From: Albidovulum sp.
GTDB taxonomy: Bacteria > Pseudomonadota > Alphaproteobacteria > Rhodobacterales > Rhodobacteraceae
Direction: 5' to 3'
Length of the DNA stretch: 61,603 nt
Assembly (NCBI RefSeq): GCF_008933605.1
Contig: NZ_WBUS01000003.1
Coordinates: 1-61,603 of the forward strand
Every line of letters starts with the position of its first letter. The stretch's first letter is position 1. The translations under genes and the position numbers were made by a program. The notes beneath the pieces are model-generated. The model was not told the DNA's origin. It ran no database searches and saw nothing but the letters and a program-made list of their open reading frames with translations. Shown piece by piece: positions 34,383 through 41,330 of the stretch.

Positions 34383-35911
34383 ATCTGGACCTGTCTTTCT
34401 ACCTAGCGGTCTTCCTGCGGCGGCTGCCCTATTTCATCATCATCTTCGCGCTGGTCTCGGCCGCGGCGATTGCGGCGGCATTCCTCCTGCCGCCGGTCTA
34501 TCGGGCGAACTCGGTCCTTCTCGTGGAGAGTTCGCAGATCCCCGGGGCCCTGGCCGCTCCGACCGTCCAGGCGCAGGCGCTGGAAAAGCTGCAGACCATC
34601 GAGAACCGTCTCATGACCCGGACCAACCTTCTGGAAATCGCCCAGAAGCTGAAGGTCTTCAAGGAAATGGGGAAGATGACGCCGGACGACATCGTCGGAG
34701 CGATGCGCACGAATACCAGGATCACGAAGAGCGCGGGTCGCGGTCAGGCGACCATCATGACCGTCGAGTTCGAGGGCGAAAGCGGGCCCGTCGTCGCCGG
34801 CGTGGTGAACGAATATGTGACGCTGATCCTGAACGAGGATGTCGCCACGCGGACGGAACGCGCCGAAACGACGGTGGAGTTCTTCGACCAGGAAGTGAAG
34901 CGCCTGTCGGGCGAGCTTGACGCGATGAGCGCCAAGATCCTCGACTTCCAGAACAAGAACGCCGACGCGCTGCCGAACACGCTGCAATACCGGCTTGGCC
35001 AGCAGACGCTCCTCCAGAACACGCTGGCCACGGCCGAGCGTGACATCACGCTTCTGAAGGACCAGAAGAAGCAGATGATCGCGCTCTTCAACGCGACCGG
35101 CCAGATCACCGGCTCCACGGCGAACCAGACGCCCGAGGCGCAGCAACTCGCGCAGCTGCGCCAGCAGATGAACACCTTCACGGCGACCTATTCGCCGACG
35201 AACCCCAAGGTCAGGCAGCTTCAGGCGCAGATCGACCAGCTTGAGGAGATCGTGAAGGCCCAGCAGCTTCCCGCCGGGGCAGCAACCACGCAGATGTCGC
35301 CGCTCGACATCCAGCTTGCGAGCCTCGACACGCAGATCGGTGCGCTCGAGGCGCAGCGCGAGCAGCTTCTCGAGCAGTTGGCAGTCTTGAAGGATTCGAT
35401 CGACCGAACGCCTGCCAATCAGATCGCTCTCGATGCTCTGAACCGCGATTACACGAACGTCCAGCAGCAGTACAACACGGCGGTGGCGCGGCAGGCCCAG
35501 GCGTCGGCGGGCGAGCAGATCGAGATCCGCTCGAAGGGCGAGCGAATCTCGGTCGTCGATGCCGCGACGGTGCCGGATCGTCCGGTGAAACCCGACCGCA
35601 TGCTGATTGCGGGCGGCGGTGTTGTGGCCGGCGCCGGGCTCGGGATCGCCGTGATCGTCCTCATGGAGCTTCTCAACCGCGCGGTGCGGCGGCCCAAGGA
35701 TCTGATCAATGCCTTCGGCATCACGCCGATCGCGACCATTCCCTACATGCGCACGCCGTCCGAGACGATGATGCGCCGGTCCGGATTCGCCGCGATGCTG
35801 CTGATCGCGGTGATCGGGATTCCGGCGATCATCTACGCGGTGCATGCCTATTACCAGCCGCTCGACGTCCTCTTCGGCAAGGTCATGGCAAAGCTGGGAA
35901 TCCGGTTGTGA
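34379..35911 (+). CDS. Wzz/GNVR-type polysaccharide copolymerase (chain-length determinant)
   Basis: A 510-residue inner-membrane protein that sets polymer length and connects to the exporter. The first membrane helix is at about 17-40, followed by a Wzz domain (PPVYRANSVLLVESSQIPGA). A long periplasmic coiled coil with many Gln/Leu heptads covers about 180-380. A GNVR-like end (LNRDYTNVQQQYNTAVARQ) precedes PDRPVKPDR and a second helix (about 405-428). A third hydrophobic segment (about 469-491) sits near the C-terminus, as in the exosortase-associated Wzz-like family. No kinase domain is fused; the separate kinase follows. It overlaps the ATPase gene by 4 bases. Confidence 0.93.
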   Translation: MNLDLSFYLAVFLRRLPYFIIIFALVSAAAIAAAFLLPPVYRANSVLLVESSQIPGALAAPTVQAQALEKLQTIENRLMTRTNLLEIAQKLKVFKEMGKMTPDDIVGAMRTNTRITKSAGRGQATIMTVEFEGESGPVVAGVVNEYVTLILNEDVATRTERAETTVEFFDQEVKRLSGELDAMSAKILDFQNKNADALPNTLQYRLGQQTLLQNTLATAERDITLLKDQKKQMIALFNATGQITGSTANQTPEAQQLAQLRQQMNTFTATYSPTNPKVRQLQAQIDQLEEIVKAQQLPAGAATTQMSPLDIQLASLDTQIGALEAQREQLLEQLAVLKDSIDRTPANQIALDALNRDYTNVQQQYNTAVARQAQASAGEQIEIRSKGERISVVDAATVPDRPVKPDRMLIAGGGVVAGAGLGIAVIVLMELLNRAVRRPKDLINAFGITPIATIPYMRTPSETMMRRSGFAAMLLIAVIGIPAIIYAVHAYYQPLDVLFGKVMAKLGIRL

Positions 35912-35966
35912 CGGCCCAGGATCCGTTCGTCACCGTCGTCCGCAAGCGGCAGGAGTAGCGAAGCAG

Positions 35967-36791
35967 ATGGAAAAGCTCGAAGCAGCACTGGCGAAGGCGC
36001 GAGAGATGCGTCGCGCGGCGCTCGGGGCTCCGGAAGTCGTGCGCGAGAAGGTGACCCCCGCGGGGGCCCCCAGCATTGACGCCTGGACCTCCCTTCCCGA
36101 GGTGACACTTACGCCGGGCAAGGCGCTTCGCCACCGCATCACCGCCCTTGCCGGCAACAAGGATGCGACGCCTTACGACATGCTGCGTTCCCGGACGATC
36201 CGGCTCATGAAGGAAAAGGGCTGGACCCGGCTCGCTATCACCTCGCCCGGCGCTGCCTGCGGCAAGACGACGGTCGCGCTCAACCTTGCGCTCAGCCTGT
36301 CCCGCCAGAAGGACCTCAAGGTCATGCTGATCGACTTGGACCTCCGGCGGCCGTCCCTGCACCGCGCCTTCGGCCATTTGCCCGGCCGGTCCATGCACGA
36401 GGTCCTTGACGGGTCCGCGGCGTTCGAGGATGTCGCTGTCCGGATGGGCGACAACCTCGTCCTGGCCATGAACTCGACCGCCGCATCGCATCCCGCGGAA
36501 CTCCTGCAGAGTGTCGGAACGCGCGAGGTGCTCGACGTGATCGAGCGGCGCTGGCAGCCCGACATCATGCTGTTCGACATGTCGCCGATGCTGGCGACCG
36601 ACGACAACGTCGGCTTTCTTGCCAATGTCGATTGCGCGCTTCTCATCGCGGCGGCCGAGAGCACGACCCTGTCGAACATCGACCTCTGCGAAAAGGAACT
36701 GGCACAGCTGACCAATGTGCTCGGGGTCGTGCTGAACAAGTGCCGCTATCCGGACGACTCCGTCGGCTATTCCTACGGCGGCTACACCTGA
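35967..36791 (+). CDS. BY-kinase-like polysaccharide biosynthesis ATPase (CpsD/CapB type)
   Basis: A 274-residue cytosolic partner of the Wzz-like protein, equivalent to the kinase half of Wzc. Walker A is SPGAACGKTT (Lys100), Walker A' is LIDLDLRRPS (Asp123, Asp125) and Walker B is LFDMSPML. The C-terminus YPDDSVGYSYGGYT has a cluster of four tyrosines, the usual autophosphorylation tail of bacterial tyrosine kinases. The N-terminus carries a short amphipathic helix (EKLEAALAKAREMRRAAL). ATG 35967 has AGGAG 11 bases upstream; extensions overlap wzz and look non-coding. It is the last gene of the plus-strand operon; a terminator follows at 36864. Confidence 0.92.
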   Translation: MEKLEAALAKAREMRRAALGAPEVVREKVTPAGAPSIDAWTSLPEVTLTPGKALRHRITALAGNKDATPYDMLRSRTIRLMKEKGWTRLAITSPGAACGKTTVALNLALSLSRQKDLKVMLIDLDLRRPSLHRAFGHLPGRSMHEVLDGSAAFEDVAVRMGDNLVLAMNSTAASHPAELLQSVGTREVLDVIERRWQPDIMLFDMSPMLATDDNVGFLANVDCALLIAAAESTTLSNIDLCEKELAQLTNVLGVVLNKCRYPDDSVGYSYGGYT

Positions 36792-36863
36792 ACGAATCTG
36801 CCGACCTGCCCCCGGGAAGGCTTGCCGGACGGCCCGTCGTGCGCTTGAGGACTTAGACAAATG

Positions 36864-36896
36864 AAAAGGCCGGGCGAAAGCCCGGCCCTTCTTGAT
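36864..36896. terminator. Bidirectional intrinsic terminator
   Basis: GGCCGGGC (36868-36875), a GAAA tetraloop and GCCCGGCC (36880-36887) form a perfect stem, with CTTCTTGATTTT on the plus side and CCTTTTCAT on the minus side. It lies between the convergent kinase and VPLPA-CTERM genes and can end both transcripts. Confidence 0.88.
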
Positions 36897-36911
36897 TTTC
36901 GTTCGCCCATG

Positions 36912-37574
36912 TCAGGCCGACTTGCGGCGGCGGCGCAGGGCCGCGAGCCCGGCAAGTCCGCCGAGCAGCATCACGCCCGCAGCGGGAACCGGAACCGGGG
37001 CGATGCCGATGCCGGCGAGGGCGCCGTCAGCGACGCCATAGCCGTCATTGGATGCCAGCACCGTGAACCGGATCACCGATGCGTAGACCGGCCCGAAGGT
37101 TGCACCCACGAACCCGGACGTACCCGTCCCGGCGGTATCCGTGGCCGCGAGTGTAATCAGCGGGTTGCCGCCGTTGATCGATGCCTTGCCCACTTCGAGA
37201 GACGACCCGTCGGCGGAGCGGAAGAGGTCGAGGAAATAGATCGCGTCGATCAGCACCGGGGCGCTGAAGGTGATGTCGATCCACTCGTAGCGGTTCGGCC
37301 AGGTCGAGATTTCGTCGTCGTTGCGGCCGACGCCGTAACCGTCCGTCTCGAAGGACAGGCCCGTGCCGGTCGGCGTCGGGCTGCCGTCGAAGGACTGAGA
37401 GTTGTTGAGGATCCCGCTCGACGAAAGGTGCCAGGTAACGGCTCCTTGGAACAGCGATCCGGAATGGCCCGTCGATGCCTTGGTGAAGTCGATCACATAA
37501 GCATTCGCTGCCGATGCGGCAGCCGCAAGCATCACACCGGCGATCGCACCCACGATCTTGTTCTTGGCAAGCAT
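36912..37574 (-). CDS. VPLPA-CTERM sorting-domain protein (predicted exosortase substrate)
   Basis: A 220-residue exported protein. An N-terminal signal peptide ends near AAAASAANA (residue 24). A beta-rich body follows, with many Gly/Ser/Asp residues. The C-terminus has the tripartite sorting signal: the motif VPVPAAG (VPLPA-type), a hydrophobic helix (VMLLGGLAGLAAL) and the basic tail RRRRKSA. The family is a substrate for an XrtD-type exosortase, one of which is encoded at 25707. The start ATG 37574 has AGGGG upstream; a GTG two codons earlier is an alternative. Unlike the rest of the locus it is a single-gene transcript with its own leader and terminator. The function of the mature protein is unknown, perhaps a matrix protein. 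Confidence 0.88.
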   Translation of the reverse strand: MLAKNKIVGAIAGVMLAAAASAANAYVIDFTKASTGHSGSLFQGAVTWHLSSSGILNNSQSFDGSPTPTGTGLSFETDGYGVGRNDDEISTWPNRYEWIDITFSAPVLIDAIYFLDLFRSADGSSLEVGKASINGGNPLITLAATDTAGTGTSGFVGATFGPVYASVIRFTVLASNDGYGVADGALAGIGIAPVPVPAAGVMLLGGLAGLAALRRRRKSA

Positions 37575-37908
37575 TTCCACCCCTTCACTTCCCGATTGTC
37601 AGCACTCGAACACCTTCCAAGAGTTTTCTACCACAGTCTGTCCTTGCTTCGCCATCCCTATGCCATCTTTTTTCCTTTTTTTCGTTGAAAGCCCGTGCGA
37701 ATCAACTTCTGGTTGTTAGCGTTGGTGCAACCTGAGGATGATCCTGCCGGATGAGGATCTTTGTTGACCAATGGTGAACGGTTGCGGGTGCGAATTCCGG
37801 CAAAGATGAGGCAGAAGCCCGAGTATCGTTTCACCATGGAGACTTGGGGGTTCAGTTCACCGGCCCGGGCATGGCAGGAGGATAAGTCAGGGGAGAATCA
37901 CTTCCGTC
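37575..37908. promoter_or_regulatory. 334-base divergent region between the VPLPA-CTERM and GT2 genes
   Basis: This region is notably AT-rich compared with the window average, with runs such as TTTTTTTCCTTTTTTTC (about 37667-37684). It must contain the minus-strand promoter of the VPLPA-CTERM gene and the plus-strand promoter of the glycosyltransferase. A sigma-54-like element is annotated separately. AGGAGGATAAG at about 37878-37888 is too far from the GT2 start to be its ribosome site. I saw no open frame I trust. Confidence 0.5.
37650..37665 (-). promoter_or_regulatory. Possible sigma-54 (-24/-12) promoter of the VPLPA-CTERM gene
   Basis: On the minus strand the sequence reads TGGCAT-AGGGA-TGGCG. 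This has the GG-N10-GC spacing and 5 of 6 matches to the -24 element TGGCAC, but only T, G and C of the -12 element. Initiation would fall near 37638, giving a leader of about 65 bases. PEP-CTERM systems are often controlled by the sigma-54-dependent PrsK/PrsR pair; those regulators are not in this window. Chance matches are expected in GC-rich DNA, although this region is AT-rich. Confidence 0.3.
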
Positions 37909-38781
37909 ATGAACGCCGGCCACGTCGTCATCATTCCGCATTTCAACGATTCCGCACGGCTCGGCCGCTGCCTCGACGCTTTACGGACGCAGGACCGGAC
38001 CGGCGTGGATGTCGTCGTCGTGGACAACGGCTCGACCGAGCCTCTGGACAAGGTGAAGGCCGCGAATCCGGATGTGCGCTTCGTGGTGGAACCCGGGAAG
38101 GGGGCAGCACTCGCCCGCAACCGGGGGGTGGCAGAAAGCCGCGCTGAGGCGATCATCTTCCTCGACGCCGACTGCGTTCCCGCGCCCGGCTGGCTCGCGG
38201 CGGCGTGTCGCGCCGCCGGCCGCGCCGACATCGTTGGCGGTGCCATCGACGTCTTTGACGAAACTCCGCCGCCGCGCTCCGGGGCGGAGGCGTTCGAAAC
38301 CGTGTTTGCCTTCAATTACAAGGATTACATCGAGCGGAAGGGGTTTTCCGTCACCGCCAATCTCGTCACCACCCGGAAAGTGTTCGAGGCCGTGGGACCG
38401 TTCACCAACGGCCTGTCCGAGGATGCCGAATGGTGCTTCAGGGCGCGCGATAAGGGATACCGCCTGGCGCTGGACGAGAGCATGCGTGTCGCCCATCCGA
38501 CGCGGTCGGACTGGCCCGCGCTCGTGCGGAAATGGCGGCGTATCGCACGCGAGATGTTCGCGCTGCACGGCCAGGCCCATCCCGGGCCGAAGGGGCGGCT
38601 GCTCTGGGCCGCCCGCGCCCTGGCCATGGCGGGAAGCTGGCTGCCGCATCTGCCGAGGCTCCTCTTCAGTTCGCGCCTGGACGGAGCGGGGGAGCGTCTG
38701 CGCGGCGCGGCGACCCTGATCCGGCTCCGGCTTCTCAGGAGCTGGTGGATGCTTCGCCAGGTTGCAGGCTCAGCCATCTGA
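37909..38781 (+). CDS. Glycosyltransferase family 2
   Basis: A 290-residue GT-A enzyme. GHVVIIPHFNDSARLGRCLDAL and VVVVDNGSTE bind the nucleotide. LDADCVPAPGW carries the DxD-type metal site (residues about 83-86), and GLSEDAEWCFRARDKGYRL carries the acceptor-side ED motif. The C-terminal RLRGAATLIRLRLLRSWWMLRQ is an amphipathic basic segment suited to membrane contact. It is divergent from the VPLPA-CTERM gene and converges on the beta-helix gene. It is likely to add a sugar to the EPS repeat. There is no AGGAGG in the 15 bases upstream, so initiation seems weak. Confidence 0.88.
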   Translation: MNAGHVVIIPHFNDSARLGRCLDALRTQDRTGVDVVVVDNGSTEPLDKVKAANPDVRFVVEPGKGAALARNRGVAESRAEAIIFLDADCVPAPGWLAAACRAAGRADIVGGAIDVFDETPPPRSGAEAFETVFAFNYKDYIERKGFSVTANLVTTRKVFEAVGPFTNGLSEDAEWCFRARDKGYRLALDESMRVAHPTRSDWPALVRKWRRIAREMFALHGQAHPGPKGRLLWAARALAMAGSWLPHLPRLLFSSRLDGAGERLRGAATLIRLRLLRSWWMLRQVAGSAI

Positions 38782-38797
38782 CGGGGCAAAGCAATGA

Positions 38798-38820
38798 CCC
38801 CGCCGGACGAACCGGCGGGG
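38798..38820. terminator. GC-rich hairpin between convergent GT2 and beta-helix genes
   Basis: CCCCGCCGG (38798-38806) pairs with CCGGCGGGG (38812-38820) across ACGAA. There is no U-run on either side, so it is a hairpin that may pause or protect transcript ends rather than a standard terminator. Confidence 0.5.
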
Positions 38821-38846
38821 CCGCGGATCGCGCAACCTGCGCGGGA

Positions 38847-40622
38847 TCAGAAGTTCTCGTAGGCCCCGGCGTCCGGCGCCTTGCCCTTCGGCCGCGCCGC
38901 GCCGACGATGTCGTCCTTCGGAGCGAGTGCGGCCGCGCCAGCGTCCACGCCCTTCGACCCGGACCGAAGGTTGAAATCCTGCTGACTCAGTCCGGCGAAT
39001 TCCGCCGAGGCACTGGTGACGACCACGTTGTTGGCCGCGACGATGCCTTTGGTTGGGTCCGCCTTCACCTTCATCGACGTGGTCATGTTGTTGGCCACGG
39101 TCATGTTCAGCGATGGCCGGCCGTCGCGGTTTCCCGAAACCCGGATCCAGGGATAGACACCCGCCGTTCCGAAGGCGTGGATCACCGTGTTGTTGACGAT
39201 CTGGCTGTTCTGGCCGCCGGCGATCGTGATGCCGTGGTAGGCAGTCGTCGAGACCACGTTGTTGCGGATCACGAAGTTGTCGTATACGCCGGCAAACAGG
39301 CTGATGCCTTGCAGCTTGCAGGCGATCGGGCTGCGGGTTCCCACGAATTCGAAGATCTTGTTGTCCTCGATGATGAGGTTCCGCAGCGTTCCGGTGCCCA
39401 CCTTGCCCGTGGGGCCGTTCGTCCAGGCCTGGAACGCGTCGGTATGGCTCGCGTTCACCTGGTGACAGTTCTGCACCTTGTTGCCGCGCACGACGGAGTT
39501 GTCGCCCAATGCCCGCATCCCGTCGCCAGAGAAGCCGTCGACGATGTTCGCTTCCAGAAGGGCGTTCTTGCCCAGCATGATGATGCCGTTGAAGATTCCC
39601 GTGACCCGGCTGCGAGCCACCGTGATGTTGGGCCCGTCGACCTGGAAACCGGTGCGCTGGTAGTTGTTCCAGTCGGTCGCCGTCCAGCTCGAATAGTTGC
39701 CGGCCGTCGCGATGCCGCGCACGTCGAGGCCGGTGAAGGCGATGTTGCTGGCACTCGAGTAGGTGCGGACGAGCGCGCCGTTGCCGGCGTTCGACGATCT
39801 CGGCCAGACCTTGAGCCCCTGGATGTGGACGTTCGACGAGTTCATGACCAGCACCGAGTCGGCGTGGGCCACCGCGCCGGCAGCCGGAGCGATCGTCACG
39901 GTCGAGGTGAACTTCTTGTCCCGCACCAGGATCTGGCCGTGATAGCCGTCAAGCAGGAAGATCCGGTCCCCGCCGGTGACCTTGCCAGACGACATCAGGG
40001 AACCGAAGTTCTTCCAGATCTGGGCGCCGGGGGGCACGGCCGCGCCGGTCGTGGTCGCCGGGGCGACCAGGGTCGTCGTGGGCGCCGTGGTCGTCGGCGC
40101 CGTGGTCGTGGTTGTGGTCGTCGTGGGTGACGTGGTCACGGGCGAAGTCGTTGTCCCGGTGGTATCGGCGGATGTATCGGTCGATGCCGTCGCGGATTCC
40201 CCGAATGTCGCGGACTCCGCCGTCGTCCCCTCCGAGCCGATGTCGTCCCCGCCTTCGCTCAGGCCCGCGTCGCCCGAAGAGGCCACCTCGGCATTGCCAT
40301 CGCTCCCGCTCATCTCGGGGGCCGCGGGCACCGCCTCGCCATCGGATGTACCAACTTCGGGCAACGTCTCCTCGGAGCCCTTCTCCTTCCGGGCCTTGAC
40401 CCACTTGCCGATCCGCTCCGATTGCTTGGCAAGGACCTGGACCGGCGGAACGACGGCGGCAGGTGTGCCGTCCCCGCTTGACTGGAGCGAGATGACGGCG
40501 AGCGGCGTCCCCGAGACCGCACCGGGCGTGATCGCCTGGACGAAGTAATCGGCTGCAAGCGCCTGCGATCCTGCGAGCGCAGTACTCATCCCCAACAACG
40601 CGAGTGAGCGCGCAAGTTTCAT
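38847..40622 (-). CDS. Secreted right-handed parallel beta-helix protein with Thr-rich linker
   Basis: A 591-residue exported protein. The signal peptide (MKLARSLALLGMSTALAGSQALAA) is followed by a low-complexity acidic and Thr/Ser-rich region (about 85-200), which includes long runs of Thr. The C-terminal part (about 205-591) has beta-helix features: repeated short strands ending in Asn/Asp-rich turns (VMNSSNVHIQGLKVW, EDNKIFEFVG, VIRNNVVSTTAYHGITIAGGQNSQIVNNTVIHAFG). The fold is shared by polysaccharide lyases, mannuronan C5-epimerases and phage tail spikes, so it probably acts on, or binds, a polysaccharide. I cannot identify catalytic residues. ATG 40622 fits the signal peptide. The AlgD-like enzyme in the same locus makes a uronate-acting lyase or epimerase attractive, but this is inference. 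Confidence 0.85.
   Translation of the reverse strand: MKLARSLALLGMSTALAGSQALAADYFVQAITPGAVSGTPLAVISLQSSGDGTPAAVVPPVQVLAKQSERIGKWVKARKEKGSEETLPEVGTSDGEAVPAAPEMSGSDGNAEVASSGDAGLSEGGDDIGSEGTTAESATFGESATASTDTSADTTGTTTSPVTTSPTTTTTTTTAPTTTAPTTTLVAPATTTGAAVPPGAQIWKNFGSLMSSGKVTGGDRIFLLDGYHGQILVRDKKFTSTVTIAPAAGAVAHADSVLVMNSSNVHIQGLKVWPRSSNAGNGALVRTYSSASNIAFTGLDVRGIATAGNYSSWTATDWNNYQRTGFQVDGPNITVARSRVTGIFNGIIMLGKNALLEANIVDGFSGDGMRALGDNSVVRGNKVQNCHQVNASHTDAFQAWTNGPTGKVGTGTLRNLIIEDNKIFEFVGTRSPIACKLQGISLFAGVYDNFVIRNNVVSTTAYHGITIAGGQNSQIVNNTVIHAFGTAGVYPWIRVSGNRDGRPSLNMTVANNMTTSMKVKADPTKGIVAANNVVVTSASAEFAGLSQQDFNLRSGSKGVDAGAAALAPKDDIVGAARPKGKAPDAGAYENF
40071..40140. repeat. Imperfect triplet repeat encoding the Thr-rich linker
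   Basis: A run of GTCGTC/GTGGTC/GGCGCC-type triplets on the plus strand encodes, on the minus strand, a stretch of threonines broken by Ala-Pro (APTTTAPTTT after a run of eight Thr). Copies of GGCGCCGTGGTCGT occur twice in tandem. Such in-frame repeats can change length by slippage without breaking the frame. Confidence 0.6.
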
Positions 40623-40996
40623 TAGCCTGTTCCCTTGATCGAGAGTGTGTCGATGCATTCAACAATGCGGGACAACGTGGCGAAGATGCGGCGCAAATCG
40701 CGTCGTCCTGTGTCAAAGGTCCTGAATTGGCGGGTTTCCGTTAAGTAAGTTTTGACCAAAACGGCGCGAATCCGCCGAAATCGGAATCATCGGGGCGGCA
40801 AGGTGAAACAGTACTCACCGTACGGTTGCGTGCAGCGTTCTTAACCAGGCCAATCTCATTGTTGCCAAGTCGGAAGGTGGCCGCATCGGCCACTTTTCCG
40901 CCTTGGCGACAGAGACCATGCCTCCGGACGGCCGGGAAGGGAGCGGTCCTGCCCGGCTCCCGCCACTCGGGGCAGATGGTCGTACAGGAGACAGAG
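40623..40996. promoter_or_regulatory. 374-base divergent region between beta-helix and spike-base genes
   Basis: It holds the promoters of the beta-helix gene (minus) and of the gene-transfer-agent spike-base gene (plus). On the minus strand a TTGACA hexamer occurs near 40711-40716. An inverted repeat AAGGTGGCC/GGCCACTTT (40874-40896) with a short T-run lies about 100 bases before the spike-base gene and could be an attenuator or operator. I saw no gene here; a long plus-strand frame entering the region has no ribosome site. Confidence 0.45.
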
Positions 40997-41257
40997 ATGG
41001 ACAAGTTTTCCGACTATCCCACGAGCCTGACGGCGCCGGCGCGCGATGCCGCCGCGATCGTTCCCAGCGACGCGGCCGATCTCGCGGTCCTGCCGCGTGC
41101 GCTTTTCATCGGTCAGACCGGCGACGTCGCGGCGCGTCTGGCCGGCGGCCAGACGGTCCTTTTCCGGAACGTTCAGGCTGGCAGCGTCCTGCCCGTGCGC
41201 GTTGCGCGACTGAACGCGACCGGCACGACGGCGACCGATATCGTCGCGCTCTGGTAA
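40997..41257 (+). CDS. Gene-transfer-agent head-spike base protein (RCAP_rcc01079/GhsA-like)
   Basis: An 86-residue protein beginning MDKFSDYPTSLTAPARDAAAIVPSD and ending TATDIVALW, a pattern I recognise as the Rcc01079 spike-base family of Rhodobacter capsulatus gene transfer agent. In that particle, Rcc01079 and the fibre Rcc01080 form spikes on the head that help attachment to recipient cells. In R. capsulatus the pair lies away from the main structural cluster, as it does here. The ATG at 40997 has an AGGAG site 8 bases upstream. It is followed by a strong terminator, so it is a monocistronic transcript. The rest of a GTA cluster is not in this window. Confidence 0.8.
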   Translation: MDKFSDYPTSLTAPARDAAAIVPSDAADLAVLPRALFIGQTGDVAARLAGGQTVLFRNVQAGSVLPVRVARLNATGTTATDIVALW

Positions 41258-41288
41258 ATCGGCGCCGGGCCGTTGCGAGAAACCCAAG

Positions 41289-41320
41289 ACAGGGGCCCGT
41301 CGGGCCCCTGTTGCGTTTCA
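41289..41320 (+). terminator. Strong intrinsic terminator after the spike-base gene
   Basis: ACAGGGGCCCG (41289-41299), a one-base centre and CGGGCCCCTGT (41301-41311) make a perfect 11-bp inverted repeat, followed by TGCGTTT. It lies between convergent genes and can serve both strands. Confidence 0.85.
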
Positions 41321-41330
41321 TGCACTCTCT

